The notes: generated by a model from the letters alone, not told the origin. DNA of 64,000 bases from Lysobacterales bacterium (GCA_022841325.1 JALHRS010000010.1:48312-112311), one strand, 5' to 3'; shown: positions 42,524 to 52,603, counted from the first letter of the stretch. A program made the numbers and translations.

Positions 42524-43299
42524 CAGGATTCCCCTCGGGTCAAAGTACGCATCTGGAAAGCAGCAAGGCCGGCCATCAGCAGGATCAGGCTGATCAGGCT
42601 GGCTGGCGACATGGCGGGTACAGGCACCACCGGTTCATCGGCGAAGAATCGTGGCGTATTGCCCCGATCGATGCTGTTGTAGGTTTCGGGCTTGTTGGGT
42701 GCAAGGAACTGCGCGTTCGGTGGTGCACCCACATCAATGGCGTCGACGCTGCCGATCAGCTGCGAACCGCTGCCGGCCAGGGACAGGAAACTGACGCTGC
42801 CCAGATTGCTGCTGCGCAGGATCAGGCGCTGCAAGCCGCCCAGCAGTTCCAGGCCGCTGGCGATCAGCTGGGTGCCACCCGCTGGCAGGACCAGCGTATG
42901 CGGCGCAGACGTCTGCACCGACAGTCGATTGAACTGGTGATTGCCGATGACATTGGATTCGGTACTGCCGCAACCGTCGGCAATACGCACGGTCCCTGCC
43001 TGCGGCTGCAGATTGCCGGCCGCATCCAGATTGCCGCTGAGCTGGATCAGGCCGGTGCCACCGCGCAGCGTTCCCGGCACCGCAAGATGGCGGGCGCCCT
43101 GCAAGGAGCCGCTGCCGATGTCCAGTGTCCCCATGATCTCGATGTCGCGACAGCCAGCGTCGATCACCGAACTGCCCATCGTGAAACTGGCACCGGCCCC
43201 GACGACCAGCTGCTGGGCATGCACCCCAGGCACCACTGCGCACAACAGCCAGAAGCCGAATGCACAGGCCCCGGATCGATATCGATCGTTGTGGATCAT
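42523..43299 (-). CDS. Envelope protein with IPTL-like C-terminal anchor
   Basis: A protein of 258 residues. The start at 43299 follows AGGGGG and gives a signal peptide ending VHAQQ; a longer start at 43341 is possible. The body is a beta-helix-like series ([36 protein letters not shown]). The C-terminus [21 protein letters not shown] plus a basic end resembles IPTL-CTERM sorting signals. It is coupled to the collagen-like gene and probably tethers or accompanies it at the surface. The pairing is seen in the sequence; the joint role is inferred. Confidence 0.72.
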   Translation of the reverse strand: MIHNDRYRSGACAFGFWLLCAVVPGVHAQQLVVGAGASFTMGSSVIDAGCRDIEIMGTLDIGSGSLQGARHLAVPGTLRGGTGLIQLSGNLDAAGNLQPQAGTVRIADGCGSTESNVIGNHQFNRLSVQTSAPHTLVLPAGGTQLIASGLELLGGLQRLILRSSNLGSVSFLSLAGSGSQLIGSVDAIDVGAPPNAQFLAPNKPETYNSIDRGNTPRFFADEPVVPVPAMSPASLISLILLMAGLAAFQMRTLTRGES

Positions 43300-43436
43300 T
43301 CCTACCCCCTGCTCGCGCCGCTGCGCCCGACGAGACTTCATCAATCAGCCACAAAAGGCAAGCCGTCGCTGCCGGTTCTTCGCAGATTCGGTGCATCGGG
43401 ACGCAATTGCGCCGGTTTGAATAGTGCACAATTGTC

Positions 43437-44768
43437 ATGCGTGGCAACCAACCCAGTCGGCCGCGACACATCCTGATGTCTGACCGCTCCGTAAAGCCAG
43501 GCTGCAATGACGGGTCCTGCAGCGCACCCAATCTGGTCACGATGGATTCGGGCGCGGGATACGGCGGTACTACCGTGGCCCTGGCCTTTGCCAATGGCCG
43601 GCCGCTGGTCCATTTCCGCGATTCGCTGCGCGCCGACGTGCGGGTGGCGCAGTGCACCACCGCTGCCTGCACGGCCTTTAACCGCCGCACCGCCTTGAAT
43701 GGCGTTGTCGCCCGCGCGCCGCGTCTGGCCCTGCGCAGCGACGGACGCGCAGTGAGCGTCTGGCAGCGCACGGGCAGCGGCCTGCAAACGGCGATCGCCA
43801 CCTGCCCGGACCTTGCTTGCAGCGTACCGGTCCGGCGACAGCTGCTCGGTGGCAACGCTGACAACAGCTCGCGGCCCGCGCTGGCGATCCGGCCAGACGG
43901 TCGACCCTTCGTTTACTACTCCACCTTTGGCGGCAGCGAGGCCTTCGACTGTGGCGATGCCGAGTGTTCGACCGGCACGCAGCGATTCGTCAGCGGCACC
44001 GGCAACAGCACCTCTCAGGTGACCGAGATGGCGCTGCGCAGCGACGGACGTCCGGTCATGGTCTACACGCGCTCGCCGCTGGCCGACGTCTACGCCTACC
44101 TGTGCGACGACATCAACTGCAGCAGCGGCGTCGAGCGACTGATCTCCAATGAACCCGATCAATCGCTGGAGAGCACCCAGCTCGGGCCCTTCGCCGTGCA
44201 GATCGGAGCCGGCAATCGCCTGATCGTCATCTACGGTCGCAGCACCCAGCCTGGCCCCGGGAACTTTGTCGGTGTGACTCGCTTCGCGCGCTGTGATGAT
44301 GCCCAGTGCAGCAGCGTCACGGTGCGGACCGTCAACACCGAGCAGCCCTTCTTCGGCATCCCTCTGGCCGTGCGCAGCGATGGTCGGCCGCTGTTCGTCG
44401 AGTACAACAACTCGCCGCGTGCGCTGGCCAGCTGCGACAATGCCGACTGCAGCACAGTGACCCGTTTCCCCCTGGCGGGTGTCGGCGACATCCATTACGG
44501 ACTGGCACTGCGGGGCGGAGACATCCCGGTCTTCGACGGCGGCAGCCTTGGCAGTATTGGTGCCTGGATCTGCAACAACGCCAGTTGCAGCAGCCCGCAG
44601 CGCAGCGTCCTGATCAGCGATTCGGGCAGTGCCGGTCGCCAGCTGTACGGGCCGCTGGTACTGAATGCCGCAGACCAGGCGGTGGTAGCTGCCGAAGAGA
44701 CCGAACTGGCCGATGTCCATCTTGCCACGCCCATGTCCAATGCCCTGTTCGCCAATGGCTTCGAGTGA
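43437..44768 (+). CDS. Cys-paired repeat protein ending in NGFE
   Basis: A protein of 443 residues. It contains about seven repeats of LRSDGRPVxVY followed by C-D-D-x-x-C-S-type cysteine pairs (for example AYLCDDINCSSGVERL). Propeller-like folding with disulfides is likely, hence export. No signal peptide is found at the ATG at 43437, although a TAG lies in frame just upstream, so the N-terminus may be truncated or use another export route. The end NALFANGFE is a tail common to secreted Lysobacterales proteins. Function unknown. Confidence 0.7.
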   Translation: MRGNQPSRPRHILMSDRSVKPGCNDGSCSAPNLVTMDSGAGYGGTTVALAFANGRPLVHFRDSLRADVRVAQCTTAACTAFNRRTALNGVVARAPRLALRSDGRAVSVWQRTGSGLQTAIATCPDLACSVPVRRQLLGGNADNSSRPALAIRPDGRPFVYYSTFGGSEAFDCGDAECSTGTQRFVSGTGNSTSQVTEMALRSDGRPVMVYTRSPLADVYAYLCDDINCSSGVERLISNEPDQSLESTQLGPFAVQIGAGNRLIVIYGRSTQPGPGNFVGVTRFARCDDAQCSSVTVRTVNTEQPFFGIPLAVRSDGRPLFVEYNNSPRALASCDNADCSTVTRFPLAGVGDIHYGLALRGGDIPVFDGGSLGSIGAWICNNASCSSPQRSVLISDSGSAGRQLYGPLVLNAADQAVVAAEETELADVHLATPMSNALFANGFE

Positions 44769-44813
44769 GCGCCCGGAATCTGGACGATCGATGTAACTGA
44801 TCGTCCCGAAATG

Positions 44814-44835
44814 CCCGTGCGCTCGGTCGCACGGG
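44814..44835 (+). terminator. Terminator hairpin
   Basis: Exact 8-bp arms CCCGTGCG / CGCACGGG with a 6-nt loop, followed by TT, 46 nt after the NGFE gene stop. Confidence 0.5.
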
Positions 44836-45003
44836 TTAAGGTCAGCGACGGCCGATTCGTGCCGAACGTTGGGGAGATTCGCCTTGCAAAGCTCTCGTCA
44901 CGCAGAAGGTGGGCCGACAGCGACTGAGTCCCTGGGGACACGCCCGCAAGTAGGGACTTTCTCCAGGCCCGATCAACCCCGAACCGGCACGAGCGGCAGG
45001 CGC

Positions 45004-48000
45004 ATGATCGCCGTCGCCCTCGGTCTGGCCGCGGCACTGCCGCTGGCGGCAGCAACCGCCACCGACCCATCGGGGGATTGGTCGATGATCGAGGCCGCCC
45101 GTTCGGCCGGCGGTGGCTGGGTGCAGCCAGCGCCGTTCGCAACCGATGCGGTGATCAAGCAGCTGCTGCCTGCGTCGGAAGCACGGGCCGCCAGCGCCGC
45201 AGCAGCCGCTGGCAAGGCCAGACGCGAACCCGCCGGCGGTCCCAGCGCACGCGCTGACTGGTTCTACGCACAACGCGCCTATCCGCTGAATCAGATTCCC
45301 GCCAACGCCCGGCTACGGGCATTGGCGCAAACCGGGAAAGTCGCGGAGTTCCGTGGGCGCGACAAGGCCAGCAGTGCCAGCCCGTGGACCCTGGTCGGCC
45401 CGGTCGGGTTCAATTCGCGCATCGAACCCACCTGGGGTCAGATGAGTGGACGCGTGCGCGCCATGGCGATCGACCCCAGCAATTCCAATCGTCTGCTGCT
45501 GGGTACCGCCACCGGCGGCGTCTGGCTGAGCAGCAATGCCGGCGCCAGCTGGACCGCGCTGACCGACTCGCAGCCGTCGCTGGCCATCGGCGCGGTGGCC
45601 ATCGACCCGAGCAATCCCAACGTCTTCTACGCCGGCACCGGCGAGGGCAATGGCAGCTACTACGGGGTGGGCATCCTCAAGAGCAGCGACGCCGGCGCCA
45701 GCTGGACGGTCATCGGCGCCAATGAATTCAACCGCGGCTCCATTGCCGGGCTGGCGGTGTCGCCGGATGGCAACGTCGTGGTGGCCTGCGCACTGGCCGG
45801 CAACTTCCTCGGTTCGTCGGCCTCACCCAGGAGCGATGTCGGTGGTGTCTATCGCTCCACCGACGGCGGTCAGACCTTTACCCAGACCCGGAACAACTTC
45901 TGCGCCGGCCTGACCGTGGCCGGCGCCAATTTCAACATCATGTACCACTCGGCCACCGGCGTCGGCGCCGCCAACGGCTTGTACAAGTCCACCGACGGCG
46001 GCGCCAGCTGGACCCATCTGACCAGCGCGGTCAATGGCGCCGAAGTGGAGCGCCTGGCCATCGGCGTGTCGCCTGACGGCAATCGCGTCTACATCGGCGG
46101 CAAGGTCGGCGGCGATGTGGTGCTGCAGAACTCCAGCGACGGCGGCAGCAGCTGGAGCACACCGCTGGCTACCCCGATACCGGAAGAGGTCAACGCCGCC
46201 AGTTACCAGCTTTATTGCGAGAAGCAATGTGGCTACGACAACGCCGTGGCGGTCAATCCCTTCAATGCGAGTGATGTCTTCTACGCCGGTGTCGGCTCCT
46301 ATCGCAGCACGGATGGCGCTGCCACCTTCACCCAGGTCGGTGCCAACAACACCGGTGGCGGCCCGCTGCATGTCGATCACCATCTGGTGCTGTTCGATCC
46401 CAACAGCCAGGGCGTGATCTACAGCGGCAATGACGGCGGCATCTATCGATCCGCCGACAACGGCGCGACCTGGACCTCGATCGGGGGCACGCTGGCAACC
46501 CTGCAGCCCTACCATGTGTCGCTGCATCCGACCAATCGCGAGATCCTGTACACCGGCAACCAGGACAACGGCACCACCCGCCGTACCGACAGCAATGTCT
46601 GGACCGAGATCGGCGGCGGCGATGGCGGCTATTCGGCCGTCAATCATGCCAATCCGCAGATCGTCTATTCCTCCACGACCAATCTGTCGCTGAGCAAGTC
46701 CGCCAACGGCGGCGAGACCAATAACGCCCCGATCACCCAGGTGCCCAAGGAAGCCAACGAACCGGTGGCCTTCATCGCGCCCTTCGTCATGGATCCGGTC
46801 AACCCGGAGATTCTGTATGCCGGCACCAGCCGGGTATGGCGCACCGCCGACGGCGCCCAGACCTGGACCGCCATCAGCCCGGCACTCGCCACCAACGCCG
46901 AGGCCTACATCACCCAGATCGCCATCGCCCATTCCGATACCTCGGTGATCTACACCGTGGCGTCGGACGGCAGTGTGGCACGCAGCAATGCCGCCGGATT
47001 CGCCCAGATCAACAAGGCACCGATGCCGGGGCGTTATGCCAGTTCCATCGCCATCAGTCCCACCGATCCCAACACCGCCTATGTCGGTTTCTCCGGCTTC
47101 AATGACAACACGCCATCAACGCCGGGACACATCTTCAAGACCACCGACGCCGGCGCCAGCTGGAGCAATGTTTCAGCCAATCTGCCGGATGTGCCGGTCA
47201 ACGCCCTCGCCATCAATCCGGGCGCGACCAACGAGATCTACGCAGGCACCGACACCGGCGTGTTCATCAGTCTGGACGGCGGCGGCAGCTGGGCCAGGAT
47301 GACCGGTGGTTTACCCAATGCCAGCGTCAGCACGCTGGCGGTCAATGCCACCACCAACATCCTGGTGGCCGGCACCTATGGCCGCAGCGTCTGGCGCACC
47401 GATCTGAGTGGCTCGGCACCGGCCAATGCGAACTACACGGCGATCTACTACAACCCGGACAATGCCGGCTACGGCGTGGCCGTGACCCATCAGGACAACA
47501 CCGTGGTGGCGATCTGGTACACCTACAACCCGGACGGCCGCCCGACCTGGTACACCGCCGCCACCACCCGCCAGGCCGATGGCAGTTATCGCGGCAACTA
47601 CCTGCTCAACACCGGCACGCCGCTGGCGCAGATCAACGGATCGCCGGCATCCACGGCCAATACGCCGCTGGGAGAAGTGGACCTGGTGTTCGGCGCCAAC
47701 GGCCAGCTCGATTTCGGCTTCACGCCCACCGGTGCTGCCAACCAGCGCCGCGCCCTGCAGCCGCTGCCGCTGTCGGCCACCGCGCTGGTCTGCAACTTCA
47801 CCACCGAGCCCCGCACCAACGCCAGCAACTTCACCGATCTGTGGTGGAACCCGAACGAGAGCGGCTGGGGCCTGAGCATCCTCAATCAGGGCAATCTGAT
47901 CTTCCTGGCCTGGTACACCTACGCCAACGACGGTCAGCCGCAATGGCTGACCTCGGTGCTGACCCGGCAAGCCGATGGCAGTTACAGCGGCCGTCTCAAT

Positions 48001-48198
48001 CGCACCGCATCCGGCACACCCTACACCACGCCGCCGACGGGCAATGTCACGCCCTTCCCGGTACCCGAGGTGGGCGATGTCACGCTGAGCTTCAGCAACG
48101 GGGAAACCGGCACCCTGGGCTATGTGGTCGATGGCGTGACCCAGAGCAAGGCGATACAGCGTCTGGTGTTTGGAACCCAGGTGCAGATCTGCCAGTAA
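45004..48198 (+). CDS. Secreted BNR/Asp-box propeller protein with two W-NP-SG-G modules
   Basis: A protein of 1064 residues from the ATG at 45004, which gives a compact signal peptide (MIAVALGLAAALPLAAATA). A TTG start at 44869 is an alternative. Residues about 130-800 contain many Asp-box turns (SSDAGASWT, STDGGASWT, SLDGGGSW) and DPSNPNVFYAGTG repeats of sortilin/BNR propellers. The C-terminal 260 residues carry two copies of a tryptophan-rich module (YYNPDNAGYGVAV; LWWNPNESGWGLSI), also present in the 7500 gene. It is probably extracellular. No catalytic residues for a sialidase are apparent; binding or adhesion is as likely. Confidence 0.82.
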   Translation: MIAVALGLAAALPLAAATATDPSGDWSMIEAARSAGGGWVQPAPFATDAVIKQLLPASEARAASAAAAAGKARREPAGGPSARADWFYAQRAYPLNQIPANARLRALAQTGKVAEFRGRDKASSASPWTLVGPVGFNSRIEPTWGQMSGRVRAMAIDPSNSNRLLLGTATGGVWLSSNAGASWTALTDSQPSLAIGAVAIDPSNPNVFYAGTGEGNGSYYGVGILKSSDAGASWTVIGANEFNRGSIAGLAVSPDGNVVVACALAGNFLGSSASPRSDVGGVYRSTDGGQTFTQTRNNFCAGLTVAGANFNIMYHSATGVGAANGLYKSTDGGASWTHLTSAVNGAEVERLAIGVSPDGNRVYIGGKVGGDVVLQNSSDGGSSWSTPLATPIPEEVNAASYQLYCEKQCGYDNAVAVNPFNASDVFYAGVGSYRSTDGAATFTQVGANNTGGGPLHVDHHLVLFDPNSQGVIYSGNDGGIYRSADNGATWTSIGGTLATLQPYHVSLHPTNREILYTGNQDNGTTRRTDSNVWTEIGGGDGGYSAVNHANPQIVYSSTTNLSLSKSANGGETNNAPITQVPKEANEPVAFIAPFVMDPVNPEILYAGTSRVWRTADGAQTWTAISPALATNAEAYITQIAIAHSDTSVIYTVASDGSVARSNAAGFAQINKAPMPGRYASSIAISPTDPNTAYVGFSGFNDNTPSTPGHIFKTTDAGASWSNVSANLPDVPVNALAINPGATNEIYAGTDTGVFISLDGGGSWARMTGGLPNASVSTLAVNATTNILVAGTYGRSVWRTDLSGSAPANANYTAIYYNPDNAGYGVAVTHQDNTVVAIWYTYNPDGRPTWYTAATTRQADGSYRGNYLLNTGTPLAQINGSPASTANTPLGEVDLVFGANGQLDFGFTPTGAANQRRALQPLPLSATALVCNFTTEPRTNASNFTDLWWNPNESGWGLSILNQGNLIFLAWYTYANDGQPQWLTSVLTRQADGSYSGRLNRTASGTPYTTPPTGNVTPFPVPEVGDVTLSFSNGETGTLGYVVDGVTQSKAIQRLVFGTQVQICQ

Positions 48199-48221
48199 AC
48201 AGCTCCTGATGCAATGAATGT

Positions 48222-48250
48222 TCCGGGCAGGCCATTACGGCCTGCCCGGA
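48222..48250. terminator. Perfect 12-bp hairpin between convergent genes
   Basis: TCCGGGCAGGCC and GGCCTGCCCGGA with a 5-nt loop fill the gap between the propeller gene stop (48198) and the GNAT gene stop (48252). Confidence 0.7.
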
Positions 48251-48251
48251 C

Positions 48252-48716
48252 TCATTCAGGCAAGCGCCGACGCAAGGCCAGATTGCTGCCACCGAATCCG
48301 GCGCGGGCGTAGAGCCGTCGAGCCTCGTGGTTGCCTGCCGTGGTTTCCACGGTCAACGCCACCGCGCCGAAAGCCCAGGGATGATCGGGCTCGGCCAGTT
48401 CCCGCAACAAGCGCGAGGCCCAGCCACGACCGCGATGCTCGGGCACAACGTAGAGCTCGTCGACGGCGCAGGTCTCACCACCCAGCTCGTTGGACCAGAA
48501 CGCGATCAGCAGCGCGTAGCCGCTGATGCCCCCATCACATTCCAGCACCAGCGCCAGTCCGCGGGTCGCTTGTCTGCGCAGGAAGTCCAGCGTGCGCCGG
48601 GTGTACTCGGCCGGCACCGGATCGGCAGCCGGATCCTCAGTGTTGAGCGCCTGACACAAGGCCACGATGGCCTCGTCATCGGCTGGAAGGGCGGTTCTCC
48701 ACCTGCACTCGAGCAT
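48252..48716 (-). CDS. GNAT-family N-acetyltransferase
   Basis: A protein of 154 residues with the complete GNAT fold. Motif A is VVPEHRGRGWASRLLREL (acetyl-CoA pyrophosphate loop). VALTVETTAGNHEARRLYARAGF is motif B. YALLIAFWSNELGG precedes them. The acceptor cannot be predicted. It lies downstream of metK on the same strand but behind a hairpin, so it may be separately expressed. Confidence 0.88.
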   Translation of the reverse strand: MLECRWRTALPADDEAIVALCQALNTEDPAADPVPAEYTRRTLDFLRRQATRGLALVLECDGGISGYALLIAFWSNELGGETCAVDELYVVPEHRGRGWASRLLRELAEPDHPWAFGAVALTVETTAGNHEARRLYARAGFGGSNLALRRRLPE

Positions 48717-48748
48717 AACGCTGGCCTCGCATCGACAGCCTCCCTGGA

Positions 48749-48767
48749 GGCGGCACCAGGTGCCGCC
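48749..48767 (-). terminator. Hairpin downstream of metK
   Basis: GGCGGCAC / GTGCCGCC with a 3-nt loop, about 46 nt past the metK stop and before the GNAT start. There is no T-run. Confidence 0.45.
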
Positions 48768-48812
48768 AACAGCCCGTGATCCGGCGGACCCCGAGTCCCG
48801 AGTCCGGGTTTC

Positions 48813-50024
48813 TCAGCGCTTCTTCTTGCCGAGGCCGGCAGCCTCGCGCAGTGCTTCGGCCTTGTCGGTCTTCTCCCACGAGAAGGCGGTGTGCGACTTG
48901 CCGTCGGCACCCTTGATCTCGTAGGGCTTGCGGCCGAAATGACCATAGGCGGCCGTCGGCTGGTAGACCGGGTGGATCAGGTCCAGCATCTGAACGATGC
49001 CGTAGGGGCGCAGGTCGAAATGCGCACGGATCAGCTTCTCGATCTGCTCATCGCTGATCTTGCCGGTGCCGAAGGTGGTCACCGAGATGCTGGTCGGCTC
49101 GGCCACACCGATGGCATAGGAGACCTGGATCTCGCACTTGCTGGCGAGGCCGGCGGCAACGATGTTCTTGGCCACATAACGGCTGGCGTAAGCCGCAGAA
49201 CGATCGACCTTGGACGGATCCTTGCCCGAGAAGGCACCACCGCCGTGACGCGCCATACCACCGTAGGTGTCGACGATGATCTTGCGGCCAGTCAGGCCGC
49301 AATCGCCCACCGGACCACCGATGACGAACTTGCCGGTCGGATTGATGTGGAACTTGGTGTGCTTGCCGATCCACTTGGCCGGCAGTACCGGCTTGACGAT
49401 GTGCTCCATCACCGCCTCGATCAGATCCTTCTGCTTGATGCCCGGATCATGCTGCGTGGACAGCACTACCGCATCGATGCCCGCCACGGCGCCATCCTCG
49501 TAGCGCAGCGTCACCTGACTCTTGGCATCGGGGCGCAGCCAGGCCAAGGGCGAGTTCTTTTTCTTGCGCACCTTGCTCTGCTGTTCCACCAGGCGGTGGC
49601 TGTAGTAGATCGGCGCCGGCATCAGCTCCGGCGTTTCATCGCAGGCATAACCGAACATCAGGCCCTGATCGCCGGCGCCCTGCTCTTCCGGGTGCTTGCG
49701 ATCGACGCCCTGGGCGATGTCCTGCGACTGCTTGCCGATCAGATTCAGAATGCCGCAGGTGGCGCCGTCGAAACCGACGTTGGAACTGTTGTAGCCGACA
49801 TCGACAATGACCTTGCGCACCAGGGCTTCCAGATCGACCCAGGCGCTGGTGGTGATCTCGCCGGCGACGATAGCGACACCGGTCTTGACCATGGTCTCGC
49901 AGGCCACGCGGGCATTCTTGTCCTGCGCCAGGATCGCGTCCAGCACGGCATCGGAAATCTGATCGGCGAGCTTGTCCGGATGACCTTCGGACACGGATTC
50001 GGAAGTAAACAGGTATGCGCTCAT
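48813..50024 (-). CDS. metK: S-adenosylmethionine synthetase
   Basis: A protein of 403 residues. It makes SAM from methionine and ATP as a tetramer. The signatures are [20 protein letters not shown], the hexapeptide GAGDQG and the P-loop-like [16 protein letters not shown]. The ATG at 50024 follows TTAGGAC; a TTG two codons upstream is not needed. It is full length. It is separately transcribed from the divergent acetoacetyl-CoA reductase gene. Confidence 0.98.
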   Translation of the reverse strand: MSAYLFTSESVSEGHPDKLADQISDAVLDAILAQDKNARVACETMVKTGVAIVAGEITTSAWVDLEALVRKVIVDVGYNSSNVGFDGATCGILNLIGKQSQDIAQGVDRKHPEEQGAGDQGLMFGYACDETPELMPAPIYYSHRLVEQQSKVRKKKNSPLAWLRPDAKSQVTLRYEDGAVAGIDAVVLSTQHDPGIKQKDLIEAVMEHIVKPVLPAKWIGKHTKFHINPTGKFVIGGPVGDCGLTGRKIIVDTYGGMARHGGGAFSGKDPSKVDRSAAYASRYVAKNIVAAGLASKCEIQVSYAIGVAEPTSISVTTFGTGKISDEQIEKLIRAHFDLRPYGIVQMLDLIHPVYQPTAAYGHFGRKPYEIKGADGKSHTAFSWEKTDKAEALREAAGLGKKKR

Positions 50025-50060
50025 GGACAAGTCCTAATCGGGGCAAGGCAAAGGCCGGGG

Positions 50061-50066
50061 ATCATA
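50061..50066 (-). promoter_or_regulatory. Possible metK -10 box
   Basis: TATGAT on the minus strand, 37 nt before the metK ATG in an otherwise GC-rich leader. A TTGTGT lies 21 nt upstream, which is too far for a canonical -35, so this is only tentative. No SAM riboswitch fold was recognised. Confidence 0.3.
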
Positions 50067-50265
50067 CCCGGGCGCGACCGAATGCGCACACAATGGACGG
50101 CTATACGGCCACAACGAGGTGCTGCCCGGAATCCCGGACTGCCGGCTACGGGAACGGATACCGCAGATGCGCGCGGTTGTCAGCCATCGATGCCGATTGA
50201 CGGCCGCCTGCGGCGAACCTAAGATCGCGCGCTTCTGCTGCGGCGCAGCATAAGAGATCAGAATC

Positions 50266-51018
50266 ATGGCCCAGAACCCGGAGAGACTGGCTGTCGTGAC
50301 CGGCGGCATCGGTGGTCTAGGCACCGAAATCTGCGTGCACCTCGCCCGCGCAGGCCGGCGCGTGGTCGCCGCGGATCTCGATCACAGCCCGGAGCGCATC
50401 GCCCAGTTCCGAGAGGACGTGTCCGAGTTCAACGGCCAGATTCAGTTCGAGGCCCTCAATGTGGCCGACTTCGACGACTGTGCCGAATTTGCGGCGCGCG
50501 TACACGCGCACCACGGCGCCGTGGATATCCTGGTCAACGCTGCCGGCATCACCCGTGACACCACCCTGCGCAAGATGGAAGCCCAACACTGGAATGACGT
50601 CATGCGCGTCAACCTCGATGGTGTCTTCAATCTGTCGCGTCAGTTCGTCGACGGCATGTGCGATCGCCAGTTTGGCCGCATCGTCAACATCAGCTCGGTC
50701 AATGGACAGACGGGCCAGTTCGGCCAGACCAACTACTCGGCAGCGAAGGCCGGCATGCATGGTTTCACGATGGCGCTGGCCCGCGAAGTGGCGCGCAAGG
50801 GCGTCACCGTCAACTCGGTGTCACCGGGCTACTGCAAGACCCAGATGGTCATGAAGATTCCGGAAGCCATCCGCAACGACATCATTGCCAAGATTCCGGT
50901 CGGGCGCCTGGGCGAACCGGCGGATATCGCCCGGGTCGTGAATTTCCTCAGCGCCGATGAATCCGGATTCATCACCGGCGCCAATCTGCCGGTGAACGGC
51001 GGCTATTTCATGGACTAG
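50266..51018 (+). CDS. phbB: Acetoacetyl-CoA reductase (SDR family)
   Basis: A protein of 250 residues. The NADPH-binding motif VVTGGIGGLGTEI, NAAGITRD, and the Ser-Tyr-Lys active site (ISSVNGQTGQFGQTNYSAAKAG) are all present. PGYCKTQMVMKIPE and GFITGANLPVNGGYFMD are close to PhaB/PhbB. It reduces acetoacetyl-CoA to (R)-3-hydroxybutyryl-CoA for polyhydroxybutyrate. PhaA and PhaC are not in the window, so a FabG-like role is a minor alternative. Confidence 0.9.
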   Translation: MAQNPERLAVVTGGIGGLGTEICVHLARAGRRVVAADLDHSPERIAQFREDVSEFNGQIQFEALNVADFDDCAEFAARVHAHHGAVDILVNAAGITRDTTLRKMEAQHWNDVMRVNLDGVFNLSRQFVDGMCDRQFGRIVNISSVNGQTGQFGQTNYSAAKAGMHGFTMALAREVARKGVTVNSVSPGYCKTQMVMKIPEAIRNDIIAKIPVGRLGEPADIARVVNFLSADESGFITGANLPVNGGYFMD

Positions 51019-51123
51019 CCGTAGGGCGCAACCCCGGCGCAGCCGGGATTCCGCCATCGAGGTACCGTGGGAAGACTGCACCGCGGCGGCGCCACGGCAA
51101 TCTTGCGGTCAGGCGAAGTGGTC

Positions 51124-51156
51124 GGTGGATACTTCGCCGTTGGCGAAGGATCCACC
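51124..51156. terminator. Hairpin between convergent genes
   Basis: GGTGGATACTTCGCC pairs with GGCGAAGGATCCACC around GTT. This GTGGAT...TTCGCC palindrome also resembles a widely dispersed repeat. It ends the reductase and DAHP synthase genes. Confidence 0.6.
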
Positions 51157-51163
51157 CTACGAC

Positions 51164-52543
51164 TCAAGAACCCGCGCTCTCGCTGATCCGCGCACCCTGC
51201 TTGCGCACGATGACCATGGCCAGTTCGATGGCCTGCTCGTAATTGAGCCGCGGATCGACCGTGGAATGGTAGGCGCGCTGCAGATCGTGCTCGGTCAGAT
51301 CGCGAGCACCACCCATGCATTCGGTGACGTTCTCGCCGGTCAATTCCAGGTGCGCGCCACCCAGGCGCGAACCACTGGCGGCGTGAATGTCGAAGGCCTG
51401 CTCCAGTTCCGAGCGGATGTTCTCGAAGCGCCGGGTCTTCAACCCCGAAGCCGTGCCTTCGGTGTTGCCATGCATGGGGTCACAGCACCACAGCACCCGC
51501 TTGCCGTTGTTGCGGACCACATCAATGAGGCGCGGCAGATGCTCGGCGATCTTGCCGGCGCCGAGGCGATGGATCAGCGTCAGACGACCCGGCTCGTTGT
51601 CCGGATTCAGACGCTCGATCAGACGGATCAACTGCTCTGCCGTCACCGACGGCCCGATCTTGACGCCGACCGGATTGCGGATTCCGCGGAAGTACTCGGT
51701 GTGGGCGCCATCCAGGGCCGCCGTGCGCATGCCGATCCAGGGGAAATGGGTGGACAGGTTGAACCAGCCCCACTGCCGCGGAACCTGGCGCGTCAGTGCC
51801 TCTTCGTAATGCAGCAACAGCGCCTCGTGCGAAGTGTAGAAATCGACCCGACGCAGACTGCCGATCGGTGCACCGCCTACGCTCTCCATGAAGCGCACGG
51901 CATCACCGATAGAGCGAACCATGTCACGGTACTCGCGCTCGAAGGGGGAATGCTTGACCCAGTCCAGATCCCAATACTCCGGGTGGTGCAGATCGGCAAA
52001 TCCACCGTCGATCAGCGCCCGCACGAAATTCATGGTCATCGCCGAGCGCGAGTGTCCTTCGATCAGACGCGCCGGATCCGGCCTCCTCGACTCGGGAGTG
52101 AACTCCGGACCGTTGACCAGATCGCCGCGATAGCTCGGCAAGGTCACCCCGTCCCGGGTCTCCATATCGGCCGACCGCGGCTTGGCGTACTGCCCCGCAA
52201 AGCGCCCCACCCTGACGATGGGCTGCTTCAAGCCGTGCACCAGCACCAGGCTCATCTGCAGCAGCACCTTCAGCCGATTGGCAATATGCGGGCTGTTGCA
52301 GTCGCTGAAATTCTCGGCGCAGTCACCCCCCTGGAGCAGGAAACGCTTGCCATCGGCGGCATCCGCCAGTTCCTGCCGCAACTGCATGATTTCCCAGGAC
52401 GTGACCAGCGGCGGCAGCGACTTGAGTTCATGCAGACGAGCATCCAGGGCGGCCACATCATCGTACTGCGGTTGCTGCAGCGCGGTGCGCTCACTCCATG
52501 ACGACGGCGACCAGTTGGGAACTTCCTTGATGGCAGTAAGCAC
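51164..52543 (-). CDS. Class II 3-deoxy-7-phosphoheptulonate (DAHP) synthase
   Basis: A protein of 459 residues. It joins PEP and erythrose 4-phosphate in the first shikimate step. It is plant-type (class II): PPLVTSWEI, FLLQGGDCAENF, GRFAGQYAKPRS, EGHSRSAMTMNFVRAL, GMRTAALDGAHTEYFRGI, WCCDPMHGNT and LTGENVTECMGG are diagnostic. The GTG at 52543 follows a strong TGAGGAAAG site and yields the usual N-terminal length. An ATG at 52579 would add 12 atypical residues. The dsbB gene ends 60 nt upstream on the same strand. Confidence 0.95.
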   Translation of the reverse strand: MLTAIKEVPNWSPSSWSERTALQQPQYDDVAALDARLHELKSLPPLVTSWEIMQLRQELADAADGKRFLLQGGDCAENFSDCNSPHIANRLKVLLQMSLVLVHGLKQPIVRVGRFAGQYAKPRSADMETRDGVTLPSYRGDLVNGPEFTPESRRPDPARLIEGHSRSAMTMNFVRALIDGGFADLHHPEYWDLDWVKHSPFEREYRDMVRSIGDAVRFMESVGGAPIGSLRRVDFYTSHEALLLHYEEALTRQVPRQWGWFNLSTHFPWIGMRTAALDGAHTEYFRGIRNPVGVKIGPSVTAEQLIRLIERLNPDNEPGRLTLIHRLGAGKIAEHLPRLIDVVRNNGKRVLWCCDPMHGNTEGTASGLKTRRFENIRSELEQAFDIHAASGSRLGGAHLELTGENVTECMGGARDLTEHDLQRAYHSTVDPRLNYEQAIELAMVIVRKQGARISESAGS

Positions 52544-52603
52544 GGGATCTTTCCTCAAAGCAGGGGTTCTAGGCGCCATGAATCAATCGCACTCCAAATC
52601 TGA

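Noticed and set aside
48891..50222. 443-codon open frame opposite metK
   Set aside because: It is antisense to a fully conserved metK and has no recognisable motif.
50031..50265. SAM-type riboswitch upstream of metK
   Set aside because: No conserved SAM-I, SAM-II or SAH core could be found by eye in the leader; only small GC hairpins are present.
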